64,000 bases of DNA from assembly GCA_036927565.1 (NCBI GenBank), contig JAYESD010000009.1:28487601-28551600 (forward strand), in the 5' to 3' direction. Below, in pieces: positions 22,989 to 34,573 of the stretch (position 1 is the stretch's first letter; every line of letters begins with the position of its first letter). Source of the DNA: Tuctoria greenei. Its lineage: Eukaryota; Streptophyta; Magnoliopsida; Poales; Poaceae. The position numbers and the translations under genes were made by a program. Below the pieces are notes generated by a model. The model saw nothing but the letters and a program-made list of their open reading frames with translations. It had not been told where the DNA came from and made no database searches.

Positions 22989-24642
22989 TGAGAGTTGCCT
23001 AGAGTGGGGGGGGGGGGTGAATAGGCGGATAACCTAAAATTTAACTCAATAAAAGCTTATTAGATCACAGAATGCAAACTAGTCTGGCCAGGGGGCGGAC
23101 TAGTCCGATCAGGGTGATAAACTTAACAAAGGTGAGATTTTTATGCAACTCAATGCACTTAACTTGATGGAATGTGAATTATATGAACCTAGCAATCTTG
23201 TAATGGATATGCACAAAGAGAAAACAACTAGATCAAGGCGAATCGCAAGATTAAGGCGAAGAACGTGTGGAACCCTAACTTGATCTAGCGAAGAACAAGG
23301 AAGGCAAATAGAAGTCACAAGACGCAGGATTTATCCCGTGGTTCATCCCCACAAAAGGAGCCTACATCCACGTTGAGGAGGCCCACAAAAGGCAGGGTTT
23401 CGCTTAACCCTTTCCTTACTTAGCCACCACAAAGGTTGGCTATCTCTTCCACTAAATCACGGGGCTAATCACCAAATTCGTGGGGAAACTCACAACCTGA
23501 GGCTCCCACAAGATTAAAACTCCAAAAGATCGAAGATCGACGACCACACGAACTCAAATAAACCAGTCAAACCGGGAGAATCAACCAAGAGCTCAACGTC
23601 AAGCAAACCCTTCTCTCTTCTCTTTCGAAACTCACAAATCCAAAAGAATCACTCTTAGGACTCCAAGAATGGTTAAGAGAGGGATAGGATGGCTCTAGGA
23701 AGGCTTTGGCAGCCCTAGAGTTCAAGAGGTTCCCTTTGAGGGCCGGAGGATCCCTTTTTGTAAGGGTCCCGACAAATAGCCATTGCCACCAGGAAAAGTG
23801 CGGACTAGTCCGACCTTTCACCCAGACTAGTCCGGCCTGTCGGGACTAGTGATGTCACCCTTGACCAACCACAAAGTCCCCTGCCACCTTTTGAATTCAA
23901 GCGGTCACACCATCACAGACTAGTCTGTCCAAGAACGGACTAGTTCGATCTCACACAAAACCATTTGTTCAGGTTGAGAATGGACAAGTCTGGTCCATCA
24001 GACTAGTTCTACCCCTGAGGACAGGCAAGTCTGGCCATCCAGGACTTAGTCCCAGCAGCCACCTCCAAGTCCATATCGAACTAGTCTGACTCAGAACGGA
24101 CTAGTCCGATCTCACACAGTAACTTCTTTTCCAATCAGAATCGGACTAGTCTGACTAAGCGAACTAGTCCGATCGTTCAGGAGTTAGTCCTAGAAGGACT
24201 CAGACACACTCACCACGGACTAATCCGTCCCCAAACGGACAAGTCCGAACTAACAAAGAAATTCTTGGTCTGCCTAATATCATATCAGTCCGATGTGGTC
24301 GGACAAGTCCGCCCTTCTAGCCGCAACAAGTCCGGCCCTGTCCTTAGAGCTGCCTCAACTCATCTCTCAATCTAATCTAACTTGGTCTATGAGCTCTTAG
24401 GAGATTCTCAACACTTTGACACAATGAACACACTCAATCAATGTGGCTGAACTCGACAAAGAATTTGAAAACCAAAATTATACTCTTCGAGTTTTTCGCC
24501 TTTTTCTCCTCTTTTTTTTTAGAGGGTATCCAACGTCGTCCATCTTTCAATCACCTGTACTTACATTTATAATGCTCATTAGTCCCTTAAGTGTTTTCAT
24601 TAATCATCAAAACCCATAGGGATTAGCCTAGATACACTTTCA
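22989..24642 (-). mobile_element. Solo LTR of a copia B-like element
   Basis: A complete 1654-bp LTR, TGAGAGTTGCC...GATACACTTTCA, has no internal region. It is flanked by a perfect 5-bp duplication AGGAC (22984-22988 and 24643-24647). It matches the copia B LTR across its length and is full of CGGACTAGTCCG-type palindromes. It arose by insertion of a full element into the copia B 5' LTR, followed by LTR-LTR recombination (established route to solo LTRs). Confidence 0.92.
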
Positions 24643-25245
24643 AGGACTTAGTCCCAGCAGCCACCTCCACCTCCAATACAGACTAGTCTTACTCAAAATG
24701 GACTAGTCCGATCTCACACAGAACTTCTTTTCTAGTTAGAAATGGACTAGTCTGATTGAGCAAACTAGTTCGGTCCTTCAGGACTTAGTCCCAAAAGCAC
24801 TCAGATGCACTCACCACGGACTAGTCTGTACCAAAACGGACAAGTCTGAACTCACACAGAAACTCTTGGTCCGCCTAACATCAGATCATTCTGATGTGCC
24901 CGGACTAGTCTGACCTTCAAGCCCAGACAAGTCCAGCCCTGTCCTTAGGGCTGCCTCAACTCATCTCTCAATCTAATCTAACTTGGACTATGAGCTCTTA
25001 GGAGATTCTCAACACTTTGACACATTTAACACACTCAATCTAAGTGGCTAAACTTCACATAAAGAATTTTAAAGCCTAAATTCTACTCTTCAAATTTTTC
25101 GCCTTTTTCTCCTCTTTCTCCTTTTTGAGTGTATCCAACATCGTCCTTTATTAATCACCTGTACTTACACTTGTAATGCTCATTAGTCCCTTAAGTGTTG
25201 CATTAATCATCAAAACCCACAGGAATTAGCCTAGATGCACTTTCA
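24643..25245 (-). repeat. 5' LTR of copia B, remaining part
   Basis: From AGGACTTAGTCCC onward this completes the LTR broken at 22988 and ends GATGCACTTTCA at 25245. It includes CGGACTAGT palindromes and the CACCTGTACTTACACTTGTAAT block near 25155 also seen in the other copies. Confidence 0.85.
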
Positions 25246-25997
25246 CAAGTATATAAATAAAATAAGACTAAAGATAACATCTTTATTATGCATAAAGTCA
25301 CAAATACAATAAGGAATATGTGAGCCATACCTTTCTCAATTTGGAATTGGGAAGAGAGAGACTCCTTGTACTCCTTTCCTAATTTGGACTGAGGACTAGA
25401 TACTCTCCTCTCTACAACATAAACTCCTCTAATAATATGGAAGATAGAGGATACAATAGAATGAAGCTCAAGTGGTGTGTGTGAGAAGTGTGGGTAGGGG
25501 TCCTATTTATAGTGGGAGAAGAGTCGGTTCCCGCCACTAAAAGCGCGCGAATAAGTCTTCATCGTGATCAGAGTACCACAGGGAGTCGACACGTGGAAGT
25601 TGACCGAGTTTGGCGCAAATACCACTTCGGTCGAACAGGGAGTTCAGCCGAACTGGTCTTATGACCAATTCCAGTGTGCTTCCTCGGAGAGACTTCTAGG
25701 TGGGTCCCATTGACCAACATGAGTGATACACCGTTGGATGGCATTGCATGCTACTGTTTATGGGCCATTAGATCCATGTGGTGCCACGTGTTGGCGCTTG
25801 ATTGGCTGGGATGATAATTTATAGGATTGCTCCCCCTATTTTACCCCATTTCTTGCATAAAATTCCTGCATGCACTATTCTTCCAAAGACAAGTGGAAAC
25901 AGGTTTAGTAGAAAGGTGATATGTGCAAGAAATGATCTTTCATTCACATAATTGAGTTATATTGACAGATGAAATTGGGATATAATATTTATCAACA
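25246..25997 (-). repeat. Athila-like LTR, part right of copia B
   Basis: This continues the LTR left at 11946 and matches, inverted, 35938-36690. Its inner terminus is ATCAACA at 25997, the counterpart of TGTTGAC at 35938. It includes a TATA-like CTATTTATAG near 25503, whose partner in the right copy is GCTATAAATAGG near 36425. Confidence 0.8.
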
Positions 25998-26013
25998 AAC
26001 TCCCCCAAGCTTA

Positions 26014-27346
26014 ACCTTTGATCGTCCTGAGCAAAGTCAAGACTTTAGGTTGATGATCAGGAGTTGCTACAATGTTTTACTTTTCAGAAGTAGCATGTGC
26101 ACAACAAAATATTCTTCCTAGTATCGCAAAAATTGGCTATGGTACTTCACCCATATGAAGTCATTATGGGGCTTATGCCTTCTCTTATTCATGGGTAGTT
26201 GAAAGATAGAACAGCAAATGGAGCAAGCATAGCCTAGAGACCAAGTTCCACTCAAATTCTGGAGAGTTTCATTTTAAATTTGAAGTACCTCAATTTGATT
26301 CTCTCGGTAAGTCCTTTGTGGTAGTGGAAATATATCCTCACCAAGGCATTTTGCCTATACTCATCCTACAACTAAATAAGTCTTATATGTGGAGCTTGGT
26401 AGGGAATGTAGTAGGCATATTTGCAACACATAATATTGCTTAGTCAAAAGAGTAAGCCTTAGGAGAAATCAATTCAAAACCTTTTGACTCAAGACTTGTG
26501 CATGTGTGATGGAATGAAAGTGGAAGTGGATGTTGAGATGACTCCTATTTATGTAGACTCTCTTAATTGCAGGGATGAAACATGGCTACTTTTCTCTCTT
26601 TTTTTCTCACGCTTTTGATGTAAGCATGCAATTTTTTCTTTTTCTTGTAGCCATGTCTTCTACTCCCTTTTTATGCAATAAACTTGAAGAGTACTAAGCA
26701 TGAAAGGCATGAAGTTTCTCTTTTTATTGTGGAATGACGATATGATGGAATTTTGCTAACTTCTAGTGTAGAAGTATAGCATGTGCAAGTGAAGTCTTGA
26801 ATTCAAAAGAAATGAATGGATTCTCGCATAGGACTATACTAGTTTGACTAGGCTCAATGTGAAGGCAAATAACATATGCGTAAGGTTTATCAATGTAAAA
26901 TATCATATGGCTTTGGTAGATATTTCCAATCAAATGAGAGTAACTTAAATCTTTTTTAGAATTTCTTTGAAAAATCTAAGTTTCACTTTCAAACTAGGAA
27001 TAGCATTCATATCACTATATCATATCTCACAACAACTTAGAGTTAGATTAAGCTTATGCTACCCACAATTTCTAAATCAAGGGAAAGTCAATTTTAGCCA
27101 ACGAAAGCAATATTTGGAGAGTAGCAAGTTGTAAACTAGGGACTTAGGAAAAATAAAATAGAGCAACTATTCATCATTTCAACTATGTGAATTCTAAATC
27201 ATTCTTACCACACATCTTTATTTTTTGAAAGTAAATCTACACTATATTTTTTAGATGCAAGCTGAATGGTGGATGAATGGATAATAAATATGCAATGTAT
27301 GTGATACAATTTATCTCAAGTGGGGGTCTTCCCCCAAACTTATTCT
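26014..27346 (-). other. Athila-like left copy 3' untranslated region
   Basis: About 1.3 kb of AT-rich sequence lies between the second ORF stop and the purine tract, with no credible coding frame on either strand. It aligns, inverted, with 34574-35937 in the right copy. Both contain CTTGCTACTCTCC on the element strand and a pyrimidine-rich stretch near 26595-26650. Confidence 0.7.
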
Positions 27347-28882
27347 TCAGTCACCTCCATGATAAGGGTTGAACACTTGATGATGGAAGTATGCCACGAG
27401 ATCGGCTTGTTGTTGTTGTAGTGTGGAGTTGAAGTTGGTGAACTGAGTGTCCATGTGTTGTTGCCAGTCTTGGGTAGCTTGGACATGTTCTCTGAGTGTG
27501 TTGTACATGTCTCCAGTCCTCACTTCAAGATCTCCCATACATCTAGTGAGATCCATCATTCCTTGGCTATAGTCATGATGACTTCTAGCCAAAAAGGAAT
27601 GACATCTTCTCATGGACATTGGAGGCAAACCGCTAAAGCTTGAAGTGGATAGGAATGGCTCCCATGCGGTACTCGACCATCCATGCCAAGACGGTCCACC
27701 GTCCTCATACGGTTGAGGTTGAGTCCATCTAGGTGCATCACCCATTGGGTTCTCTTCCTCTTGGTACTCATGGACTGGGGAGGTTGTCGGGGGCATGGCC
27801 GCACTCCTTGCATGGCTTCTAGTTACTCTGTCAGAGACATTACTTATTCGAGCTTCCTCGATGGGAAGAAGACCAATTGTTATTCTCCAGCATTTGTACA
27901 AATGAACATCTGGGTTAGGTAACTGAATTTCATTGACAAAGTCGGGATAATAAAATATTAAAGAGCCATCATGATCATGCTTAAGGGTATGTACTTGCAC
28001 TAAATCTTCATTATTCAATCCTCATTCAGTTTCAATGTACTCAAATGAAGTATATTCTAATGCTCCTACCCTAGTAGCAATGCGGGTAATCAATGAAGTG
28101 CATCTAATTGGCCATGTCCTTGAGATATTATCTAACCATTGTGTCGTCATGGCTATAACTGGAGCAACTTTTATCTTGTTAATCATGGCAAATAAAATTT
28201 TCAGTTCATCATCACAGACTACTTTTATATCTCCTCTGGTGAACATAGTCATAGCCACCCATCTATGCATAAAGCGTAAAGTAGGATTTTGCAAGTGGCT
28301 AGTCCTAGAAGCACTACATCTGACCTCACTAGTCAATTCATGCCAAAAACTTTGTTTGTTAAATTTAGGCAAAGTGTCTATGTCTAGCAAACAACGTTTA
28401 TGGAAGTCTAGGATTTCACTTAATTCTTTCCATAGGATGTTGTATTCTTTTTGAAATAATATAAAAGTAATGCCATAAAATCCTATTTTGAGGGTGAAAA
28501 TTAATTGTATAGTGAGAAGGCGTGAACCTTTATCCTCTATATGAGCAAAATTTTCCCATCCTAATGCAGCCCAAATGGAAAAGAATTCAGAATCCATACC
28601 TATTTTGGAGATCAAATCCGGATCATAAGCTTTAGTGTGATAAAACTCACGACCTTGGAGGAGCTTGCGTGCTTGATCTTCAACTTCACTTTGTATGTCG
28701 AGGTCGTTGTCGTGGACAAGTTGATGCGACTTGCTCCTCTCACCCATGGGGGTGTCTTCACACACACTCCTCCTCCATGGACTTGGTGTAGCAACGAAGG
28801 AGAGATATACACTTGAGTCTCCACCATGGCTTGAGCTTGCAGCCCCCTTCCTCTTCCCAAACAACCTTTTCATTCCTTTCAT
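27347..28882 (-). pseudogene. Athila-type ORF (PF03078-like), left copy, one in-frame stop
   Basis: The likely start MKGMKRLFGKRKG is at 28882; an upstream in-frame Met at 28999 is not shared as clearly. The frame runs about 510 codons with a single TGA near 28022-28024, where the right copy has CGA. A basic N-terminus is followed by an Athila ORF-like body (GREFYHTKAYDPDLI, ALGWENFAHIEDKGSRLL) and a Gln-rich C-terminus (LQQQQADLVAYFHH). In Athila elements this kind of ORF is often called env-like; its function is not established. It has its own TATA box at 29138-29145. Confidence 0.75.
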
Positions 28883-29137
28883 GGCCACAACAATCAAGAA
28901 CACAACAAGGCAATAAACTCGAAAAAAAGTGATGTTAGTGCAAATAAAACCCTCGACAAATTTTCCCTTTAAGAACTTGAGAGAAAATTGTAAATGCAAA
29001 CGAAACCAAATCTTTCTGAGTTGTATTTGAGCAAGAGTGCTTCAATGAAGAGCAAAAAAAACAATGTTAGCAAAATAGTGACTTGGGGAGGTGTAAAATA
29101 AGGTGAAGTGTCAAGAGCGGTGCTCCCCACAGTCACC

Positions 29138-29145
29138 ATTTATAG
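29138..29145 (-). promoter_or_regulatory. Internal TATA box before the Athila-type ORF, left copy
   Basis: The minus strand reads ACTATAAATGGTG about 255 bp upstream of the ORF start, and the same motif at the same distance is kept in the right copy (32803-32810). It lies between protease and the second ORF, so the ORF may have had its own transcript. Inferred from sequence. Confidence 0.5.
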
Positions 29146-29716
29146 TGTAAAGTCCCCAACGATCATAAGAGGCTCAAATTTAGCCGTTGGAGGAGAGGGA
29201 GCCATTTTGTCTCTTTCTTCACTTCGACCGAACAAGGGGTTCGACCGCACTGAAATGTGGGCCCCCATGTCCCCTCTTTTGACAGGTGGCTCCCCAACGG
29301 CTATAAAATTAGCATGTTGGTGAACTGCACATTTTTAGATTAGCAAAATTGTTTTCTGAATAAAACACCTTTTAAATCCAACAATGTTCTTTTTGTGAAA
29401 AATAAAAAATGATGGTTGATAATATAATATTCTCAACTTGCTAAGAAAAAACAAATATGCAGTGGAAAAAATCAACTAAGTGGAAAAACCAAATGAAGAG
29501 AATAATCAAATAAAAAGATAAATACCAATTTTCCTATTGGCTAGGTCCCACCATGGTCCGTTAAGATGGACTTTTCCTCCCTCTTCATTTCTTGACATCC
29601 GGGCCTGGAGGGATGGGCTCGGACGGCTTGTCTTGCTTCTTTCGCTACTCTTTCTTTGGTGGCTTGGTGGACTTGGGCATTTGGGGAGGCCCGGGCTTCT
29701 CCGTCTTCCTAGGGTG
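29146..29716 (-). other. Spacer between protease and Athila-type ORF, left copy
   Basis: An untranslated stretch matches, inverted, about 32350-32800. In the autonomous Athila layout the RT, RNase H and integrase region would be expected here; it is absent in both copies. A Lys/Pro/Ser-rich end of the gag-protease frame (29500-29716) is barely readable. Confidence 0.6.
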
Positions 29717-30976
29717 TCATCGTGGATGATAAGATGGGTTCTCCGCATAGATCAATTGCCTCATTAATGCAATGAGCAGATCCACCTTTGGAGCTATGAC
29801 TTCGACCTCTCGAAGGTGTTTAACATTCGGACCATACTTGATGCGAATCGGAGCATCGCTTTGTCTTTGGGCGAAAGTTAAACTTCTCCTCCTTGCCATT
29901 GATATGGAAGTGGATTTCTCTAGTTCCCACATCTATGCGAGCCTTCACGGTAATAAGGAACGGGCGCACAAGAATGAGCAGTGTATCCTTCTCGAATCCA
30001 TGTTGAGCACACGAAATCCACAGGTATGAAGCAATTCCAGATTTTTACCGGAACGTCTTCAGCAATACCCGTCGGATAATGGACTGAAGAATCAGCTAGT
30101 TGGAGCTGCATTGGTGTTGGAGTGAGCTCCTTGAAGTTTAGCTGGTTGAAGACCACCTTGGGCATCACACTCACACTTGCTCCAAGGTCACAAAGTGCCT
30201 TGTCAAATTAGTGAGCCCCAATCGAGCAAGATATGAAGGGATATCTAGGGCCCTTCAGCCAGTTGCCTTCCCATAGAGAAATCATGTTGACATTTTCCAC
30301 GGGAGGTTCAGGTTGTCCTGGCATCTTGCCATTCTCCACTGGCGGAAAAACAGCTGTAAGTTGAGCCAACTGAGTCTCCAACATCTTGTTAAAGCTTAAT
30401 TTGTTCTTGAAGGTCGAGGATAGTCCTTCAATATTGGCATTGATACTTTCTAGGGTCTTGTCATTAGCCGTGAGCTTCTTGGATAAGGCATCATTGATCT
30501 TCAACTATCTAATGGTAAGCTCTCTCAAGTTGGGTTGATTTCCATTGTTTCCATTATTGTTGTTGTACCCTCCTTGAAAGAAAGGGTGTGGTTGGCCCCT
30601 CCCTTGACCTCCTGTACGATAGCCATTGTTTTTCCTACTGTTAGCTACGTATAGGGCATCCTCACGAGTCTCTGGACAATCATTACCCAAGTGACCCATA
30701 TTGCCACAGACTTCACAGGTGATGTGAGAGTCTAAGGCATAAGCATTACCACATACTTCACCGCTGGCTTATCCATCAATCTTCTTGTTGGCTTGCACCA
30801 CGGGTGATGTGAGCACTTGCATCCTCGTTAGCCTTCCCACAAAATGGGTTGGCTTGCGCCATAGTGATCAGGCCAGTCTTGATTTTGAAGTTCACGTCTC
30901 CCGTGTTAACAGTGGGCCCAATAGTCACATTGTTAGCAGAGGGAGCCGAAAACTCACGACTGATCTTCTGGGCCAT
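29717..30976 (-). pseudogene. Athila-like gag-protease, left copy
   Basis: The gag start is at 30976 (MAQKISREFSAP) and reads to ANPFCGKANEDASAHI, the typical grass Athila gag opening. It then jumps to the zinc-knuckle region (GHLGNDCP near 30690), so most of the capsid domain is deleted. Protease follows: SVSVMPKVVFNQL, LQLADSSVHYPTGIA and VKIWNCFIPVDF (30174-29920), then a frameshift and IKYGPNVKHLREVEVIAPK (29932-29717). Stops near 30505 and 30205 also break it. Protease would have processed gag; this copy cannot do so. Confidence 0.75.
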
Positions 30977-31189
30977 TAGCGTTTTGGTTGTTGGTGCAGA
31001 AGAGCTCGTTTACTTTGCCGCATGAGGCTTCTAAGGAGTAACTACACAAGGTCGATCTCTCAGAAGAGATTCAGGATCTTCAACAAAGTTTTCCGACAAG
31101 CGGAAACTAGACATACACTACCCTATTAGGACCCTGAGTAGGTTTTTAGTAGGATAAACCTTCTTTGTTTGATGGACAAGCCGGTGATG

Positions 31190-32349
31190 AAGTATGTGGC
31201 AATGCCTATGCCTTAGACTCTCACATCCCTTGTGAAGTATGTGGCAACATGGGTCACTTGGGTAATGACTACCCACAGACCCGTGAGGATGCCTTATGTA
31301 GCCAACAATGGGAATAACAATGGCTATCGTCCAGGAGGTCAAGGGTGGGGCCAACCGCACCGTTTCTTTCAAAGAGTGTACAACAACAACAATGGACATA
31401 ATGGCAATCAACCCAACTCGAGAGAGCTTGCCATTAGCCAATTAAGGATCAATGATGCTTTATCCAAGAAGCTCTCGGCTAATAACAAGACTCTAGAAAG
31501 TATCAATGTCATGATTGAAGGACTATCCTCAGCCCTTTGAAGAACCAGATAAGCTTCAACAAGATGTTGGAGACTAAGTTGGCTCAAATAGCATCTGTTG
31601 TTCCACCGGTGGAGAATGGCAAGATACCAGAGCACCCTGAACCTCTCGTGGAAAATGTCAACATGATTTCTCTACGGGAAGGGAACTGGCTGAAGGACCC
31701 TGGATCTTGCTCGATTGGGGCTCACTACTTTGACAAGGAACTTTGTGACCTTGGAACGAGTGTGAGTGTGATGTCCAAGGTGGTCTTCGACCAGCTGAAC
31801 TTCACAGAGCTCACTCCAACACCAATGCAGCTCCAACTGGCTGACTCTTCAGTCCATTATCCGACAGGTATTGCTAAACATATTCCAGTGAAAATATGGA
31901 ATTGTTTCATACCCGTGGATTTCATGGTGCTTGACATGGATGTTGAGAAGTATACACCGCTCATTCTTGGGTGCCTGTTCCTTAGCACTGCGAAGGCTCG
32001 CATAGATCTAGGAGCTAGAGAAATCCACTTCCATATCAATGGCAAGGAGCAAAATTTTAACTTCCACCCAAAGAAGGAGCAATGCTCCATGATTCACATC
32101 AAGTATGGGCGGAATGTTAAACACATTCGAGATATCGAAGTCACAGCTCCAAAGGTGGATCCACTCATTGCATTCCTGCGACAATTGATCTATGCGGGGA
32201 ACTCGTCTTATCGTCCACACCGACATCCTAAGAAGACAAAGAAGTCCGGGCCTCCCCAAAGGCCCAAATCTACCAAGCCGTCAAAGAAGGAGTGGCAAAA
32301 GAAGCAAGTTAAGCCGTCCAAGCCCATACCTCCGGGCCGAGATGTCTAG
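31190..32349 (+). pseudogene. Athila-like gag-protease, right copy (N-truncated)
   Basis: The knuckle region CEVCGNMGHLGND is near 31235 and is followed by a Gly/Asn/Gln-rich stretch. After a frameshift near 31537 comes a 270-codon frame (31537-32349). It contains the protease segment GTSVSVMSKVVFDQL (the first two catalytic-loop residues read LGTS rather than a usual DLGA/DTGA-type site), LQLADSSVHYPTGIA, LILGCLFLSTAKARIDLG (C in place of the usual R/K) and HINGKEQNF. The C-terminus is basic and Pro/Lys-rich, ending PIPPGRDV. The altered residues suggest loss of activity. Confidence 0.75.
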
Positions 32350-33064
32350 AAATGAAGACGGAGGAAAAGTCCATCTCATCGGACTGTGGTGAGACCTAGC
32401 CAATGGGAAATTTGGTAGTTATCCTTTTATTTGATTTTTCTCTTCATTTGGTTTTTCCACTTAGTTAATTTTTCCCCAATGCATATTTGGTTTTTCTTAG
32501 CAAGTTGAGAATTTATATTCTCAACCATCATTTTTATTTCTTTATTTTCACAAAAAGAAAATAGTTGGGTTTGAAAAAGGGTTTTATTCGAAAAACAATT
32601 TTTCTGAGCTGAAAATGTGGCAATTCATCAACGTTCTAATTTTATAGTCGTTGGGAAGCCACCTGCCAAAAGAGGGAATAGGGGGTCCCACATTTCAGTT
32701 TTGTCGAGCCCTCTGTTCAACCGAAGTGGAGAAAGAGCCAAAATGGCTCTTCCTCCTCCAACGGCTACACTTGTGTCTCTTATAACCGTTGAGGAATGTA
32801 CACTATAAATGGTGGCCGTGAGGAGCACCCCTCTTCACATTTCACCTCATTTTACACCTCTCTAATTCACTCTTTTGCTCACATTGTTTTTCTTGCTCTT
32901 CATTGAAGCACTCTTGCTCAAATCCAACTCCAAAAGATTTTCTTTTGTTTGCATTTACAATTAGCTTTCGAGTTCTTCAAGGGAAAATTTGTCGAGGGTT
33001 TTATTTTCACTAACATCACTTCTTTTCGAGTTTTCGCCTTGTTGTGTTCTTGCTTGTTGTGGCC
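32350..33064 (+). promoter_or_regulatory. Spacer with internal promoter before the Athila-type ORF, right copy
   Basis: No coding frame is seen. A TATA box CTATAAAT at 32803-32810 lies about 255 bp upstream of the ATG at 33065 and is conserved in the left copy. Between the TATA box and the ATG is a pyrimidine-rich leader (CCTCTTCACATTTCACCTCATTT). RT and integrase, expected here in autonomous elements, are absent. Confidence 0.55.
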
Positions 33065-34573
33065 ATGAAAGGAATGAAAAGGTTGTTTGGGAAGAGGAAG
33101 GGGGCTACAAGCTCAAGCCATGGTGGAGACTCAAGTGCACATCTCTCCTCCGTTGCTACACCAAGTCCACGGAGGAGTGTGTGTGAAGGCACTCCGATGG
33201 ATGAGAGGAGGAACCCACATCAACTTATCCACGATAACAACCTCAACATACAAAGTGAAGTTGAAGATCAAGCACGCAAGCTTCTTCAAGATCGTGAGTT
33301 TTGTCACACTGAAGCTTATGATCTGGATTTGATCTCCAAGAAAGGTATGGATTCCAAACTCTTTTCCGTTTGGCGTGCATTAGGACGGGAAAATTTTGCT
33401 CACATAGAGGAGAAAGGTTCACGCCTTCTCACTATATAATTCCTTTGCACCCTCGAAATAGGATTTGATGATATTACTTTTAGATTATTTAAAAAACAAT
33501 ACAACATCCCATGGAAAGAAATAAGTGAAATCCTAGGCTTCCATAAACATTGTTTGCTAGACTTAAACACTTTGCTTAAATTTAACAAACAATGTTTTGT
33601 GCATGAATTGACTAGTGAGGTCAGATGTAGTTCTCCTAGGAATAGCCACTTGCACAATCTTACTATATGTTTCATGCATAGATGTGTGGCTATGACTATG
33701 TTCCCTAGAGGAGATATAAGAGTAGTACGTGATGATGAACTGAAAATTTTATTTGCCATGATTAAAAAGATAAAAGTTGCTCTAGTTATAGCCATGATGA
33801 CACAATGGTTAGATAATATCTCAAGAACGGGGTCAATTGAATGCATTTCATTGATTACCCGCATTGCTACTTCATTTGAGTACATTGAAACTGAACGAGA
33901 ATTGATGAATGAATATTATCTAGTGCAAGGACATATCCTTAAGCATGATCATGATGGCTCTTTAATAATTTATTATCTTGGCTTTGTCAATGAAATTCAC
34001 TTACCTAACCCGGATTTTCATTTGTACAAATGTGGAGGCTAACCATTGATCTTCTTCCCATCGAGGAAGCTCGAAGAAGTAATGTCTATGGTAGGGTAAC
34101 TAGAAGCCATGCAAGGTGTGTCGATGCTTCCGACAACCTCCCTAGTCCATGAGTACCAAGAGGAAGAGAACCCAACATATGATGCACCCGAATGGACTCA
34201 ACTTAAACCGTATGAGGTCGAAGGACCATCTTGGCATGGATGGTCGGGTACCGAATGGGAGCCATCCCTATGCACTTCAAGCTCTAGCGGCTTGCCTCTA
34301 ACGTCCATGAGAGGACATCGTTCCTTTTCGGCTACAAGTCATCATGACTATAGCCAAGGAATGACGGATCTCATTAGATGTAAGGTAGACCTTCATGTCA
34401 GGACGGAAGACATCTACAACGCACTCCAAGAGCATGTCCAAGGTACCCAAGACTGGCAACAACACATTGACACTCAGTTCACCAACTTCAACTCCACGCT
34501 ACAACAACAACAAGCTGATCTCACAGCATACTTCCATCATCAAGAATTCAACCCTGATCACGGAGATGATTGA
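33065..34573 (+). pseudogene. Athila-type ORF (PF03078-like), right copy
   Basis: Starting MKGMKRLFGKRKG, this frame aligns with the left copy over its whole length. It has GSRLLTI then a TAA (33437), HELTSEVRCS, DDELKILFAMIKKIKVA, YIETERELMNEY, another stop after YKCGG (34040), and a last part EYQEEENPTYDAP to QQQQADLTAYFHHQEF. All three pieces are in the same overall frame. It keeps CGA where the left copy has TGA at about 28022. Function unknown; in Athila elements it follows pol or gag-pol and is sometimes called env-like. Confidence 0.75.

Larger units (their letters stand above)
11947..25245 (-). mobile_element. Copia B: SIRE-like Ty1/copia element with extra ORF
   Basis: LTRs at 11947-13540 (3') and 21961-25245 (5', itself interrupted) enclose gag, pol and an additional ORF after pol, all on the minus strand. 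LTR ends are TGAAAG...CTTTCA. The flanks AAAGT (11942-11946) and CAAGT (25246-25250) are a likely target duplication with one mismatch, inside the Athila-like LTR. All genes are broken by stops and frameshifts. Copia C at 53560 is a better-preserved relative. The additional ORF after pol, iMet primer site and long LTR are typical of the SIRE/Maximus lineage. Confidence 0.9.
25998..31164 (-). mobile_element. Athila-like element, left (minus) copy, without RT or integrase
   Basis: From right to left this copy holds a shortened gag, a zinc-knuckle region, protease, an internal promoter, a second Athila-type ORF, a 1.3-kb untranslated region, a purine tract (AAACTCCCCCAAGCTT on plus, 25998-26013) and the LTR. 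No RT, RNase H or integrase frame is present. No 5' LTR or primer site is present at the right end; instead the sequence meets the opposite-facing copy near 31165. Order and gaps agree with the plus-strand copy at 31165-37417. Confidence 0.8.

Noticed and set aside
31118..31441. Minus frame of 107 codons across the inverted-repeat centre
   Set aside because: Antisense to the right-copy gag knuckle region; no domain.
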